DNA from: Symsagittifera roscoffensis | Taxonomy: Eukaryota; Xenacoelomorpha; Acoela; Convolutidae | NCBI RefSeq assembly: GCF_963678635.1 | Contig: NC_087068.1 | Coordinates: 43,115,649 to 43,179,648, forward strand | DNA: 64,000 nucleotides | Direction: 5' to 3' | Shown here: positions 41,004 through 53,320 of the stretch, one piece after another | Layout of the letters: each line of letters begins with the position of its first letter | How positions within the stretch are numbered: the stretch's first letter is position 1 | Notes under the pieces: model-generated | The model's input: only the letters and a program-made list of their open reading frames with translations | Told to the model about the DNA's origin: nothing | Databases searched by the model: none | Program-made: the position numbers and the translations under genes

Positions 41004-43225
41004 AACTATATCTGTGTAATTAAAAAAAGATAAGAAATACTCTTTTGGTTTTTACTTGGTTCATATCTGGATAACGCTTTTTCCCGAATTGTTTTTAAAT
41101 TAAACAAAAGAATTTATTAATTTTCGAAATTTGAAGGTGGAGTCAAAAAAATCCAAAAGTGAAATTCTTTAAAAAATTAGGGATAGCTCGGAGACACAAT
41201 GTGCACGGGAGTTCAAATCATTATATAATACTTACAAAAATCTTACAAACAAAATTTCTCAAAAACCGAGAAAAAAAAATCAGTCCTTTATTCAAGTTTT
41301 TTCCTCAAAAAAAACACTTCAAGTTCAAATTATTTCGATTTTTTCTCTAAGTTAGTTTAAAAAATTGAGAAAAGTATCATCGGAAGCAACAGATAAAAAA
41401 AATTCAATTTAGCAGTCCCCGCTTGAGTTTAGTTTCTACACACCCAGTATGAGTTTTTTTAAAAATTATATGTGACCAGATTTATGAAGGTTTGGGTAGA
41501 CGGCACTAGCAGAAAAAACCCGAGCAAGCAAAATTATCAAACAATATTAGATCTACTTAAAATTAATTTTCACAAACAATATTGTTAAAAAGTAGATCAA
41601 AAACCAATGAAATATACATTAAAAATGAAAAGATTCAAAAAATATAATCACGACCTTCAGAAGCCATTTGAAACAATATGTTCACAAACATTTCGGGCAT
41701 ATGTTATTGCTCCACCTCTTTGCGCAAAAAACCCTGCGTTTGAGCGTTTTTTTTAGCGTATTGAGCGTTTGAGCGTATTTATCAATGGTTATTATTATGA
41801 TATTCTATCTTTATAAAATATTAAATACTAACCAATCATACTCCATAAAACTAACAACCTATTTATTTGTAAAGTTTTGAAACTACTTGTAGTTTCATCA
41901 CCAGAACAATTTGAATTAAACTTAGAAGACAGTTGTTCTCATTCTGAAACTCGCGTAAACCGGTGTACACTAGATTTATTGAGACTAGGAGATATAAGAG
42001 TAAGATTAAGATCGGTATTAGACTAAGAAGTTGCACGAATCTATCCGGCCGAAAATAAGATAGCGTGACGAGCAGACGGTGTACCTTATCTGAAATTACT
42101 CTATGAGTACAGTAACCTATACATAACTCAATATCTTTAAAGTCGTGGTTCGAGGAGCATTAGATAAAAATTCAAAAAAAAAATTTCGCTGTCGAGTAAA
42201 AAGCCTAGAAAAAGGTCAGCAAAACCAAGCAAATTTATTAATTGCTCCAAAAGCATGCGAATACCTACTTTTCAAATTTTTCTGCTTATGAGTTTGTCGT
42301 CCTATTGGCTTCTTACCAAATGACGACTCTGTGAGGGGAATGCAGGAAGTACAAAGCATTAGACCATTTATTCTCAAAGTTCATAAATTCTCCCTAATCT
42401 CTCCGGGTTTTCCCCAGAACAGCAACAAAGGTATAATTATTCGGTCATAATTCCACACTACAGCACCGGCCACAAAGGACATACACACGTGGAAATATAG
42501 GGCTTAAACTGTCTACCCTCAATTACAAAATCATTTAGTTCCCTTGTCCCATGTTAGATAAAAGTCGAATTACAGCTAAAAGCTGTTTGAACCCACGAAC
42601 CAATATTTTCAGACCACCAATTTTCACATTTTGGGCAACTGCGTTGCTTACATGAATAAATGATATTCAAATTCCTTATTCTTTTTTGCAAATAAGACTG
42701 AAAGTTCGCTCTATTTTGTACCTGTCAAACTGTTTGAGGCGTTAACAAACTTAAAGCATTTTGTTTTCCCCACATATAGTCGAGTTTGTTGTAACTTTTA
42801 CCTTGTGGAATTTCTTATTTGTTTTTGGGGCGCTCTAAGTTTGGTGAAAGCGACAGCATTTTTACAACACGCATTAAAAATCCAGTGCAAAGGTTCTATT
42901 CCGTAACCGATTTAATTTGCCTGATCTGTATAACAGAAGTTACAATCGGCTTATAGTTTTCAAGAGAAAAGAGATTTAACCAGTTACAGAAATTTGAACC
43001 ACAACATTATAATTGAATGCTTGTTCTGCACGAACAAATTAAATTGACAAAGACACTTTACTTATTTGACGGTGATTCTGATTCACTTGTGTAAAAGTTA
43101 AAAAAATATTTTTTTCTTCGTCTGTGCTTTTTCAAGTTTTAATTTTTGTTTGAAGTTTACTTTATTCGATGCACCGCTTCAAGACTACTGGTTTGTTATT
43201 TTCAATCTATGAACAGGACAGGACA
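41004..43225. other. Intergenic, no gene recognised
   Basis: AT-rich sequence with no ORF over 65 codons. A GATCTACTT...AAGTAGATC inverted pair lies at about 41550-41600. Nothing else stands out. Confidence 0.4.
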
Positions 43226-43305
43226 AAATTGCTGAATATTTCGAAGCCCTAAATATTCCGACTGCAGTTTAAGTCAATAAAAACGGCGAAATTTTGTTGA
43301 AAATT

Positions 43306-43345
43306 GACACACGCACTCGCACACACTCACACACACACAAACACT
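43306..43345 (+). repeat. CA-rich microsatellite
   Basis: Imperfect run of ACAC/ACTC (CACACGCACTCGCACACAC and onward). Confidence 0.85.
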
Positions 43346-43432
43346 TTCAGTAAAATACTAAGTGGTATTTTTTGAGTTCGGCGCAAATCATTAAAAAGAG
43401 TAAATTGGTTGCTGAATTCAATTTCGAACGAT

Positions 43433-43660
43433 TTATTGTTCCGACTTTCGTAACGAAAGTAACGGAATATTTGTGCTCGGGTTGGGTTTTTTTCTTTAGA
43501 CAATTTTCGACTTTTTAACTAGCCATTTTTGACGGAATTTTTTAAATTCATTCGAAAACTATTGTTGTCCTAAGCTTAAATTTGAAAAAATATTTCACTT
43601 GTGATCGTTTTTTGTAAAAATATGGGGGTTTAAAGATTGCCATTTTGGCCATTTTGGCCA
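43433..43660 (+). repeat. Family H copy, 5' part
   Basis: ATTGTTCCGACTTTCG is followed by the perfect hairpin ACTTTCG-TAA-CGAAAGT, then GTGCTCGGGTTGGG, TTTTTGACGGAATTTTT, GTTGTCCTAAGCTTAAATTT and ATGGGGGTTTAAAGATTGCC. An inverted 3' motif fragment lies just upstream at 43226-43275. The 3' part is missing. Confidence 0.7.
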
Positions 43661-44612
43661 ATTTTTTTCAGATTTATTTTTGTCCCTGCTTACAAGGAAA
43701 TGTATATGCTCTATGCACCCAAAATGGTACCGCAGTGCAAAATTAGTACCCCGGGCTGACCTCCATAGACCAAAAACGCTAATCATACAATTCCATAACC
43801 TAAGTCTATGAAAAAAACTAATCATACAAAATTTATACGTTTTGCTTAAACGAATTCATCGAATTTTCAAAGAACTCTCTCTTGTTTTTGGCATAAAATT
43901 TGTTGTATCGTCAGAGGCAAAAAAAAAGAAAATTATTTGTCAAAAAAGCTAATCATATACTTTCCATATATGGAAAATTTATGACAAGCATTTTTTTGAA
44001 GGCGAATAATATCGAAGTTGCCCCAAAACTTCGTACGATTGCAAAACGAATTTTATACTCGAATGAACAATTCTAAAAAAAATTGATTTTTTTCTCCATT
44101 TTTCATGATTTTTTTTTTCAAAAACGCCTATTTATTTTGTTGGTCATGTTTTGTGTATGCCTTGATCAATGCCTGATTAATTATAAATTCAAATTTAAAA
44201 AAAATTACCTTTGAAAACTTTAGCTACAAGTTAAAACGTTGATACTTTCATTCTATCATTTGCTTCAGGCAAAACTAAGCCAACTCGGACCGTTTCCAAT
44301 GCATTGTAGTTCGAACCTTTGGTGACTCTGCTTTTGAGTAACCAAGGTTTTTGCCACTTGTGTTCGGTTACGAACACAAACCAAAGTTTTGAGAAACTAA
44401 AATCAAAAGATAAAAAATTTTGATTTTATGAAAAACGCTAGACAGACAGTTTCCACATAAGAAAAATCACTAGTGATAGAGTTTTTGTGCAACTTTCTGA
44501 ACTAACATAGAAACGTAGATGATTGGCATTTTTTCATATATGAAACTTGTTTGTTTTCGAATTTTTGTCAGAATTGAATAAATATATTGTTATTTGGTCG
44601 AAATAGAGTTCT

Positions 44613-44700
44613 GGGAGCGCCCGGAAAACCAATATGGTCGGCCTAAAAAAGGTCGACAAAATTTTAGAAATATATTTCAAAATCCGCCCACTCCATTGGG
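44613..44700 (-). repeat. hAT-type MITE fragment
   Basis: On the minus strand GGCGGATTTTGAAA, GTCGACC and GGGCGCTCCCAGAAC match the 5' third of copies 1-3. Confidence 0.5.
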
Positions 44701-46273
44701 TTCTCATTAAAATTCCAATACTGCAATTGCTCTATGCGTCTGCCGTTTTACCTCTGATCAGAGCTAGAGTACTATCTCAGACTGTAAAAATACTGAATAA
44801 TAAGTGAATTAAAGACGCTGAAGTTCAGCAAAAAACATTCCGTTCCCAGTTTCGAACCTGAAATGTGATGCTCCACCACGACTCTTATGTTACCTCTATG
44901 CACGCCCTGCGGATTATCAACTGACATCTGATCAACAGAACATAATGCATATCACAGTAAATCTTATAGATATATCCATGGTATATTAGAAAGCGGAGAG
45001 AAAAATTTCTAAAATGCGATCCAATTCTAAAAAAGCTAAATACTCAAGATCCTGTGAACATAGTTTGCTCAGGTTCGAACATTTCTAATATAAATTTGAA
45101 TTTTGCTGTATTAATGCTATAGCAGCTCTAATTTGCTTTGTGACTTCAATCAGGGTCGTTGTTTTTTCTCCAGACAAACGTTTATTTTTTCACAAATTTT
45201 TATAATTAAAAAAAAATGAAAGATACTCATATATTGCGCAAATGTATAATTTTATATCAATCAGAACGAAAAATCTAACTATTTTTTAAACAAAGCCTTT
45301 TCTTTTTTAGTGCGGTGCCAGTGGCTACCAAAGGTTAATGTATATGGTAAAACTGAAGGCAACAAAAGTTGTTTCAATTTGAGCGTTTTTCTTGTTGAGT
45401 TTGTAAAAGTTTGAATACTTTTCTCAGGAATAAAACACACCAAGAGCAACTATTTTATTGAACTTTTCAAAAATCGGAGCAAAAACTAATCAATTTTTTT
45501 TCTGTAAAAAAAAACTAACTGCAAGTTAAATATCTTATGCCTTAAAATTAAACAAAAATTCCGACTCAACTATCAGACACAAATAATTTTGTACTTGCAA
45601 GCGAAAACTTCTCTATAAAAAAAACTAAAATTGTTGACATTTTTTCCTTAACTTTTTTCTTGAAAGTTTTTGAATTGTTTTTTGTTCATCAAAAGCTGCT
45701 GTCAGTCCTTTTGAAAAGCAATTTGAAAATTCGGCGCTTATTGATAGAGCAGTTATACAAAGCTGGTGATTCAAACATTTGTTTATGAAAATAACTTATT
45801 TTTATTTGAAATTTCCAAATGATAAAGCGACATCAATTGATTGTCGGAAGGTTTTTGACGTCAATATCACAAATGAAAAAAAAAAAAACCGTAAGCATTC
45901 CTTTTTCAGAGAAAGAGCATTCATTAATTTTATAAAAAGGAAGTTTTTTGTCTTATCACAGCGTATAGGAACGTGTTTTCATTACTTAATCTGTTGCTTT
46001 TTCACGCACCGAAACGAAATTGAAAGCATTAGCTCATTCACTTTTCCTGACAGAAACAAATTTGATAATAGGAGTTTTCACCGGAATTATTGCAACTTAA
46101 ATTTTGTGATTGATTTAGATTGCGAAGAACTATAGTGACTTATTGAAAATTGAAAGCTGAAATTGTTGGTGTTTGAAACGAAACAAGTGCGTTTTGAAAT
46201 TACGTCAGCTTACAACATCGAGGTCAAATCGTGAAAAAACGTGCAAGAAGTGTGAAGATCAAGCGTGAAAACT
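44701..46273. other. Intergenic and upstream region of the EF-hand gene
   Basis: A 118-codon open frame at 45779-46135 has no recognisable domain and is Lys/Phe/Asn-rich as expected by chance in AT-rich DNA. TATAAAAAGG at 45931-45940 and a CRE-like TTACGTCAG near 46200 are possible promoter elements of the next gene, on sequence only. Confidence 0.35.
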
Positions 46274-46588
46274 ATGGCTGATCACGAGAACCATCATGGC
46301 CGCACAAACCATCATGACCACCACCATCACCACCACCCACACGGCCATCGCAAAAAAGACCCGCACGAGGAAATAATTGACGAGCTCTGGTCGACCTACG
46401 ACAAAGACCACAACAGTCGAATCGACCGGAAAGAGTACGACCAATTCATGAAGGATATCTGCGGGATGGTCGGTCGCAAACTAACGCCTGCATGCTACGA
46501 CAAATTGTTCAAAAAAGCCGACTCTGATCATAGTGGATATTTGAGCAAGACACAGTTTGCTAAATTGATCAAAGAAAATATAGTTTAA
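46274..46588 (+). CDS. His-rich two-EF-hand protein, single exon
   Basis: 104 residues. Residues 1-32 are extremely His-rich (runs of HH and a six-His run), a likely transition-metal-binding segment. EF-hand 1 has a complete loop DKDHNSRIDRKE (Asp1, Asp3, Asn5, Asp9, Glu12) flanked by helices. EF-hand 2 has the loop DSDHSGYLSKTQ, with Gln instead of Glu/Asp at position 12 and Ser at 9, so calcium binding there should be weak. The spacing of the two hands fits a calmodulin-like pair. No signal peptide or membrane segment. ATG at 46274 is preceded by a short AAAACT context; a non-ATG extension upstream is not needed. It could also be one exon of a larger gene, but a stop closes it after KENIV. 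Function unknown beyond probable Ca2+ sensing or buffering. Confidence 0.82.
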   Translation: MADHENHHGRTNHHDHHHHHHPHGHRKKDPHEEIIDELWSTYDKDHNSRIDRKEYDQFMKDICGMVGRKLTPACYDKLFKKADSDHSGYLSKTQFAKLIKENIV

Positions 46589-46866
46589 AAACAGTCTCAT
46601 TTTCTAGAGAATTATATGTAAAAATATCTTCTTTCATTTAAAAACAGAAAATCAAAAAGTTATTCCAAACAAATATTGAAACAATCAAGACTTCAAAATG
46701 CGTTGATTTTCTCTGATAACGATTAATAATTAATTTAAATTTGAAATTAAGACTTTTCAGCTTAGCCTAACAAGTATTTTTCTACGGGTCGAATGATCTA
46801 TCAAGTATGCACCGCACATGAAATTTATGATTATTTGTTGAATGCGTTTTCATTTCTTGTTTGATA

Positions 46867-46874
46867 CCAGCGAC
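46867..46874. other. 8-bp target-site duplication of hAT MITE copy 3 (left)
   Basis: CCAGCGAC, repeated exactly at 47291-47298. Confidence 0.9.
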
Positions 46875-47290
46875 CAGTGACGTGCGCAGAAATTTTTCTA
46901 GGGGGGGGGCAGTTTTTCAAAAAAAAATTGAAAATTTTCATGCCTTTTTTTAGATAGACCGATTGGACTTCCGCGCTCTCCTAAAATACAATAAGGACCC
47001 TGTTTTGTCAAAAATTTTCAGCGCCGCAGGCAAGTTTTCCAAAAAACAGGCGAGAAAAGGCGTTTTTGGGCTTATTTTGGAAAATTTTGACCAAAAAATT
47101 GCGTTTTTTCGGAGCGCGCTCCCCCTCAAAATTTCTTCGGAGCGCGCCCGCCATTAAAAAATTTTTGAGGTTGGTCAGTCAAAAATGGATGTCGTAAAGT
47201 TATACCAAAGGGTGGACCCTTTGGAAAAATTTGCAACCAGAATTGATGGGGGCACGCTCTTGCCAGCCCCCCCTCCTCGGCACGCTACTG
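46875..47290 (+). mobile_element. hAT-type MITE, copy 3, with perfect 8-bp TSD
   Basis: 416 bp. The left end CAGTGACGTGCGCAG and the right end complement CAGTAGCGTGCCGAG form terminal inverted repeats, and an exact 8-bp duplication flanks them, which is the hAT signature. The interior is shared with the copies at 31631 and 40619. It has no transposase. Confidence 0.88.
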
Positions 47291-47298
47291 CCAGCGAC
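47291..47298. other. 8-bp target-site duplication of hAT MITE copy 3 (right)
   Basis: CCAGCGAC. Confidence 0.9.
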
Positions 47299-47498
47299 TA
47301 CAAACTCAGAAAAACCCAACCAATTTAAGTCTCTGCTGTCAGTTTTGTTTAGAACCAGTCTTTTGTGATTCCAATACCCGGTGTTGGTCCAACGACTTAA
47401 AAGGGGAACAAGTGCGAAACTGGACATTTTGAAACCAAATATCAGATCATGTTAACCATTTCACCCTATTATATAATTTTCGAGATCAAAATACCACA

Positions 47499-47965
47499 AA
47501 ACTGCTCCTATCAGGGCATTTTTTGCGACTGCATTTTAATTTTTATGGAGCAATTTAATTTAACATAAGTGATAAAGTTTAAAAAAAGGAAAATTTTTTT
47601 TCAGTTTTTTTTTGGAAAATCATCGCCCGTACGCTATATAAACAACAAAGAGATATATTTTGCATTTATTCAAGTATTAAACAGACTAAAGTTCATGCCT
47701 CCACCCAATTTGACACGTTTTTTATGGCGGATTAAATTTACCCTTATGCGTAAGCAGCACGAAATATATCGCGCGATAGTTGCCCAAATTGGCAATCATT
47801 AAACCCCCATAACTCTGTAAAAAAGAATCACAAATGAAACGTTTTTTTTCTGAGCTTGAGCTCAGGACAAAAAAATTTGATTGATAAAAAACTGCATCAA
47901 AAATTGTTATTTAAAAAGCCAAAAGTCGGAGAGCAAAAACCACCCTGAGCACAATTATTCCGTCA
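47499..47965 (-). repeat. Family H copy
   Basis: On the plus strand it runs ACTGCTCCTATCAGGGCA (decayed 3' hairpin) ... CGAAATATATCGCGCGA ... AAACCCCCATAACT ... GAGCTCAGGAC ... CCACCCTGAGCACAATTATTCCGTC, the same order as the 55868 copy. Confidence 0.72.
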
Positions 47966-49190
47966 TTTTTTCAAAAATTATCGAAAGATCACAAGACAAG
48001 AAGTTAGTGCATGCTTGTCAATATGGCTAACTATTTTTGTGGCAAGCTTAAGAAAGCTTTAAGGCGTGCTAAAATTTACAAATTTTAGTAGATTGTGATT
48101 ACGTTGGGATTCAGACCCAATTTCTCGGGCAAAGAGGCATAGAAATTTCCACCAACCCAACGGTTGAGACAAAAACATTGCAAGGAAACTCAATATATGG
48201 ATTTTGTTGTTATGAGAATAAAAAAAATTTTTCCAGAAAAATTCGAACTTAACAACTTTGCCAGGCCATTGCTAGTCGTTCGGGTTATCTATACTGCTGC
48301 CCACTTCAATCAAGATATCTAACTGAAGAAAGAAGTCTCAGTAAAACTCGATGAAAATCATTTATAAAAAAATTCTCCGTCGCCTTGACCTTGTTCTGAA
48401 TTAAGGACTCGACTCTAACTTTATCGTAGAGATAAGGCGAGGCGGAGTCAAGGTTTTGAGACATGTTTCATCTAAAAAGTATATCAAAGCGGTTAGCTTG
48501 ACTTAAATTTTGAGAAAATTGAAAGCAGCGCAGAAGCTTATTGACTGCCTGCGAACAGAAATTGAATTCCGAAAAGTGCTGTGCAGTTATCATCAGAACA
48601 TTGACCAATAGTTTTTGTATCCCAAAAGAAAAGTTTCTTAATACTTTATTATCAGAAGCGTTAAGCAGTAAATTTTACTAACAATAGCGTTAATGGTGAA
48701 TTGTTGGGTAAATTTTGGGTAAGTACGGTCGCAACTTGCCTGTATTGCAACCACGATACCCATTAGAGAAGCATATATTATGTCTTCATTCGTTTTCCGA
48801 ATAAAAGGCTTCAAAAATTTCGATTCTCTTTAAGTACTTACCGCAAAAGGGGGATTCGCTGAGGTACAAACTTCACATATGCTTAACCATTGGAAATTTT
48901 TTTTTAGGGGCGGCCATTTTTTAGTAAGTACCGTTGAGGGTAAATGGTTAAAAAGATCCAAATTTTTTTTCAGTGCAGAAAGTTTTGTCTTAAGCTTGTT
49001 ATTTAAGATTCAAGTTCAAAAGATTGATACATTGTTGAGCCCAAATTCTTTGCAGGCCTAAGTTTTCTTAAAAACTTTTCAACAGCAATTGAAAAATGTA
49101 ATACTCGTGCAACAGTTAATTTCTCTTTCGAAGCTAATGTCTGGAAAGAGTAAGTTTGAGTACGTCTGAGTCTGAAAATCGCAAGCAGCA
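47966..49190. other. Intergenic, no gene recognised
   Basis: No domain-bearing ORF. 48885-48985 resembles the small inverted-end fragment at 15319-15480. Confidence 0.4.
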
Positions 49191-49194
49191 CTAT

Positions 49195-49490
49195 GAAGAC
49201 TGCTCGTATTAAAGCAAGTTCCTGAATTTTCCAACTGCCTTTTAAATCCTATGGAGTAGTTTAAATTAAACTAATTGATGAAATTTTCATTAAAAAATTG
49301 AATAAGTATCAATAAAGTTTTTTTTTGAAAACCATCCCGCACACGCTATGTTAAGTGTAAAATAGTATATTTTTCATACAAGAAAGTGTTAAAAAGACCA
49401 AGCCTTAATTCAGTTTGGAACAATTTCTGAGAAAGATTAACTATCCGCTAACGCGTTAATAGCACGAAATATATCGCGCCTTGAATCTTG
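49195..49490 (-). repeat. Family H copy, truncated after the central palindrome
   Basis: ACTGCTCGTATTAAAGCAAG, CATCCCGCACACGCTATG and CGCGTTAATAGCACGAAATATATCGCGC match the 3' half of the family. The 5' half is missing. Confidence 0.65.
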
Positions 49491-49689
49491 CAGTGACAAA
49501 AATGGATAGAACAAATTATCTACAAAAAAAATACGCAGACTTCAAATCTGTTGTAATTTATTATAGTATAGCTTCCCTTATATAATTTTATTAATCAAAA
49601 ATAATGCATTTTGTTGATCAAAAATTCTACACTGTATATCTTCCTTATATAATCAATACCAAACCACTCTTAAACTGTTTTCTTTTCAG

Positions 49690-50112
49690 AACCAATTTTC
49701 TCGCATATTATATACAGATACTATAGAAATTGTTGTCAGACTATCTAACTTTCATATACAGATTATCTACACATTCTATACTGACCATACAAAGATGTAC
49801 AAAAACACAAACTATACATAGATTATACACAGATTTTATACATACAACCTGGGAAAACTTTTGAGGGATCTCTTCAAACTTGTAGTTTGAGGCTTAAATT
49901 TCATTATAACACTGAGGAAGGTTGTTCCTACTTACAATTTTTTGCTCTAAACCTGAAAAAAATACATTTTAAGTTTTGGATGGTGAAATTTGAGACCGCT
50001 AAGACACCTATAGTTTTTAGACATTAAATTCAATTTATTCAGATTTTACACAAAATTTATACAGATTATCTACAGATTAGATACAGATAATCTACAGATT
50101 ATATACCGGTAA
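49690..50112 (+). repeat. ACAGATTATCTA short tandem repeats
   Basis: Two clusters (about 49700-49850 and 50040-50108) of overlapping ATACAGATTATCTACAGATT words. Confidence 0.6.
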
Positions 50113-50279
50113 GAACATTATGTAATGACTGTACAGAGATTCTCTTTATAAAACAGAGAAATTGATCATTTTGGCTCTAAAAAAATTATATTATGGTGGA
50201 AAAAAAAACAGAATTGGTTGTAGATAAATCGAAATTGTTCTTTTTCTGTTCATAATTTTCTGTCCATAATAGTTTTTTA

Positions 50280-50605
50280 TCCATCTTCTTACTACGGGTG
50301 GTCGCAAAGTTGGCAATCTTAAAACCCCGTAAAGTTACTAAAACTGCTCAGTTTTTAAAAAACATTTGAGCCTAAGAAACAAAATTTTTCGAACTATTTG
50401 AAACATTTCCGTCACAAATACAAGTTAAGAATTCAAAAATTGTCTGAAAAAAACAAAACCAACCCGAGCACAAAAATTTTGTCAATTTCACTGAAGTAGG
50501 CTCAAAGAGATTAATTAAAAAAACAGGAAAATTTAAATTTGAAAGTAGAAACAACATTGCTCGTATTAGAGCAAAGTTTTGATTATTTTGACTACCTTTC
50601 AATAT
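50280..50605 (-). repeat. Family H copy, degenerate
   Basis: GGCAATCTTAAAACCCCGTAAAG, AACCCGAGCACAAAAATTTTGTC and TTGCTCGTATTAGAGCAAAG match family blocks, but in a rearranged order. Confidence 0.5.
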
Positions 50606-52190
50606 CTATTGACCAGTGCTCGTTAGAAACGAAATGATTAACCTTCAAAAAAAATTGAGAAAATTTTGATTAACATCGGAACCCCCCATGCAATGTATTA
50701 GGACATATTACCCTAATCCATCTAATCCTCGTCTAAATTGCCCTCCTATGCTCCAACTCCGCCTTTACAATTTTTCCCTATGTTCTAATTTATGCATTGT
50801 AATTTATTCAAAACTCAAGTGTGTCGCAATTATTTTTATTCTTTGTTGTTTTAATTATCAAATTATCGTACCAAATAAAGTACCGAATTATCAATTTTAA
50901 CTTGTACGTATTAATCATTTTGAAACTAGGTTTTAGGTTGTGACGACGCAATTTAACTCTTTGCGTAAAGATTAAATCACAATTAACTAAGTTTTATCCG
51001 CATTTTTCACAAATTTAGGGTAGAATGAATGCAAACACTGTTTCATGCTTTCTGTTTTATCTTTCAAAATTGTATAAAAAAACGAGCCAAAAATTTTGTG
51101 GATTATAGCAACGCAATTTATTTATTGATATTTATTTATTATTTGATATCACTTTTTGTGATGATCTGGTTTGCTTGCGCAAAGGTCACAGTCACGAAGT
51201 TTTCCCTGGTCAATAGTACGCACAAATTTTGGTTCAGAAAACCAAAGAAGATACAAAAATCCAGCAAGTGCCGGTAACCAACTTTCTTTTCTTCGTAACC
51301 AACACTATTTATAATGACACTAGAAAGATTAATGTTAAAAATTTCAAAATAAGAAAAAATATAAAAAGTAAATTTCTCTATTTTTATAAAACAACAATTT
51401 TGTCGACAAAATGGAGATTGTAAAAAACTTTTTTAGTCATTTGAACAGAAAAAATTAATAAAAGGGTGATCGGAAGACTTTAATTGGAAGCTTGTGTTGT
51501 TTTTTCCAGCAAGACAAAACACAATTCAAAATCTTTTGGCAAAAAAAGATGAAAGCTTATTAAAATTTTTGAAAACTGGATTTCAGCAGCTGCTTCATTT
51601 TTTGTGTTAGCAAGAAAATCCAACGGCAGTGATTAAAAATCTTGCCCTCTACTGATAAAACACCTGATACTACTAATAAAGACTTTGTGTCGGGGATTGT
51701 TTTGCAAACGACATTGTTTTGAAATATCTCGAAGAGTTTAGGCGGAGCTCCGAGATGGAAAAATTTAGAAAAAAATAACCAAAAATAACAAAAATGAAGC
51801 TTTAAATAGCAAATTTTGCTGTAATTTTCAAGGATGCCAGGTACAAAAAAAGTTTACTTTCTTTGAACTTTTTAAATTAAAGTTTGAAAAAAAAATTGAT
51901 GTCAACTTTTTTGCTGCTTTTTCGTGTTTCGAAACAAGCTAGCCATTTTTCTACAATTGTTTCTTTTTGTTTGTCGAGAAAAGTCTGGCCACAATGCATG
52001 AAAATCCTGTAATTTTTCTTACAATTTCTCTAATTGCTGACATTTTTTGCCAGGGATATATTTAGCAATCCCAGTACCATTTTCTGCTACTATTTTAACA
52101 AAAAATGTTAATAATTTGAATCAAGGATTCTTTGAAAATCCTGTACCATGTTTTGCCGGCATACACGGCAAGTTTTTCTTAAATACTGGC
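50606..52190. other. Intergenic, no gene recognised
   Basis: AT-rich, with short open frames only (up to 82 codons) and no recognisable domain. Confidence 0.4.
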
Positions 52191-52639
52191 AAAATTTTGT
52201 CATTACGAGGCCATGCTGTGCATTCTGCGCATTGTAAGAGGATTTCACAACAGGCCCAAATCGGATTTGTTGTGGAATCCGCAACCTTGCTACATTTCTT
52301 TGCTCTTCTTTGCTGTTTTGGATTCCACAAATAAATACCTAAAACACTGTACCGTTCAAAATTGCTCCAAAAATAGCCGAATTTGCGGAATCCGCAACCG
52401 TGTTTGCGGAATCCAGAACAGTTTGTAGAATCCACAAATAAATAATGAGACATGTGTATAGCTGGATTGAGCTGTTGCGGAATCGGCAACTGTAATTGGA
52501 ATCCACAAACTGTAAGTGAAATCCGCAAATTGTAAGTGGAATCCACAAACTGTAGGTGGAATCCGCATTTTGTTTGCGGATTCCGTTTACATATATCTAT
52601 TTGTAGAAGCGTTCAAAATTATATCTTTTAATTACACCG

Positions 52640-52880
52640 TTGATCAAGTCCAGTTGCAATGCCAAACATTCTAACTCAATTTCTGTCAAACACCCAACTT
52701 CGATCTCAAATCCTGTCGAACATACTCAACTTAACTTCATCTCAGTTTCGACAAACATACGCAACTTCGATCTCATCTCAATTCCTGTCAAATATATCAA
52801 GCCCAGCTTCAATCTCACTTCCTACAAAGGTTAACTTCGATCTCAATTCCTACCATCAGTCTCAATTCCTGTAAACTTTT
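52640..52880 (+). repeat. Minisatellite AACTTCGATCTCAATTCCTGTC
   Basis: Five to six imperfect units of about 35-40 bp built from CAACTTCGATCTCA and ATTCCTGTCAAACATA. Confidence 0.7.
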
Positions 52881-53109
52881 TCATCAGTTCATTTCAAGCC
52901 ATTCAGTTAAAATAAAAAAGTTTTAATTTAGCCGTTTTGAAATATGTTCAAAATGCGAAACCAGAAAACAGTTTGATAAGGCATCATTTTCAGAACCATA
53001 TGTTCCTGTTTTTGAGCTTAGAACTTATTTCTGCTGTAATTCATTTTTGGTTATGTTTACCTAATAATAACTTGCTCCAAATAGTTATATAGATCCTTTA
53101 CTCCCTGTG

Positions 53110-53320
53110 AACAAAATGCTTTGAATTCACGCTCCCAAATAGTGAATCTCAAATACAAAATCCCAAATACTGAATCTGAATTAATGGATCCCAAATACTG
53201 ACCTAATACGGCGATATGTCAACCCAATAAGGAATTAACCCAATTACCGAATTAACCCAATGAATTTATTCGATGTTGTGTTCCCAAAACTATGATCCCA
53301 AAAACTGCTTGCAAATACTA
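53110..53320 (+). repeat. ATCCCAAATACTGAATC repeats
   Basis: Repeated TCCCAAATACTGAA words followed by GAATTAACCCAAT words. Confidence 0.6.

Noticed and set aside
45779-46135. 118-codon open frame upstream of the EF-hand gene
   Set aside because: Lys/Phe/Asn-rich composition typical of chance frames in AT-rich DNA, with no motif.
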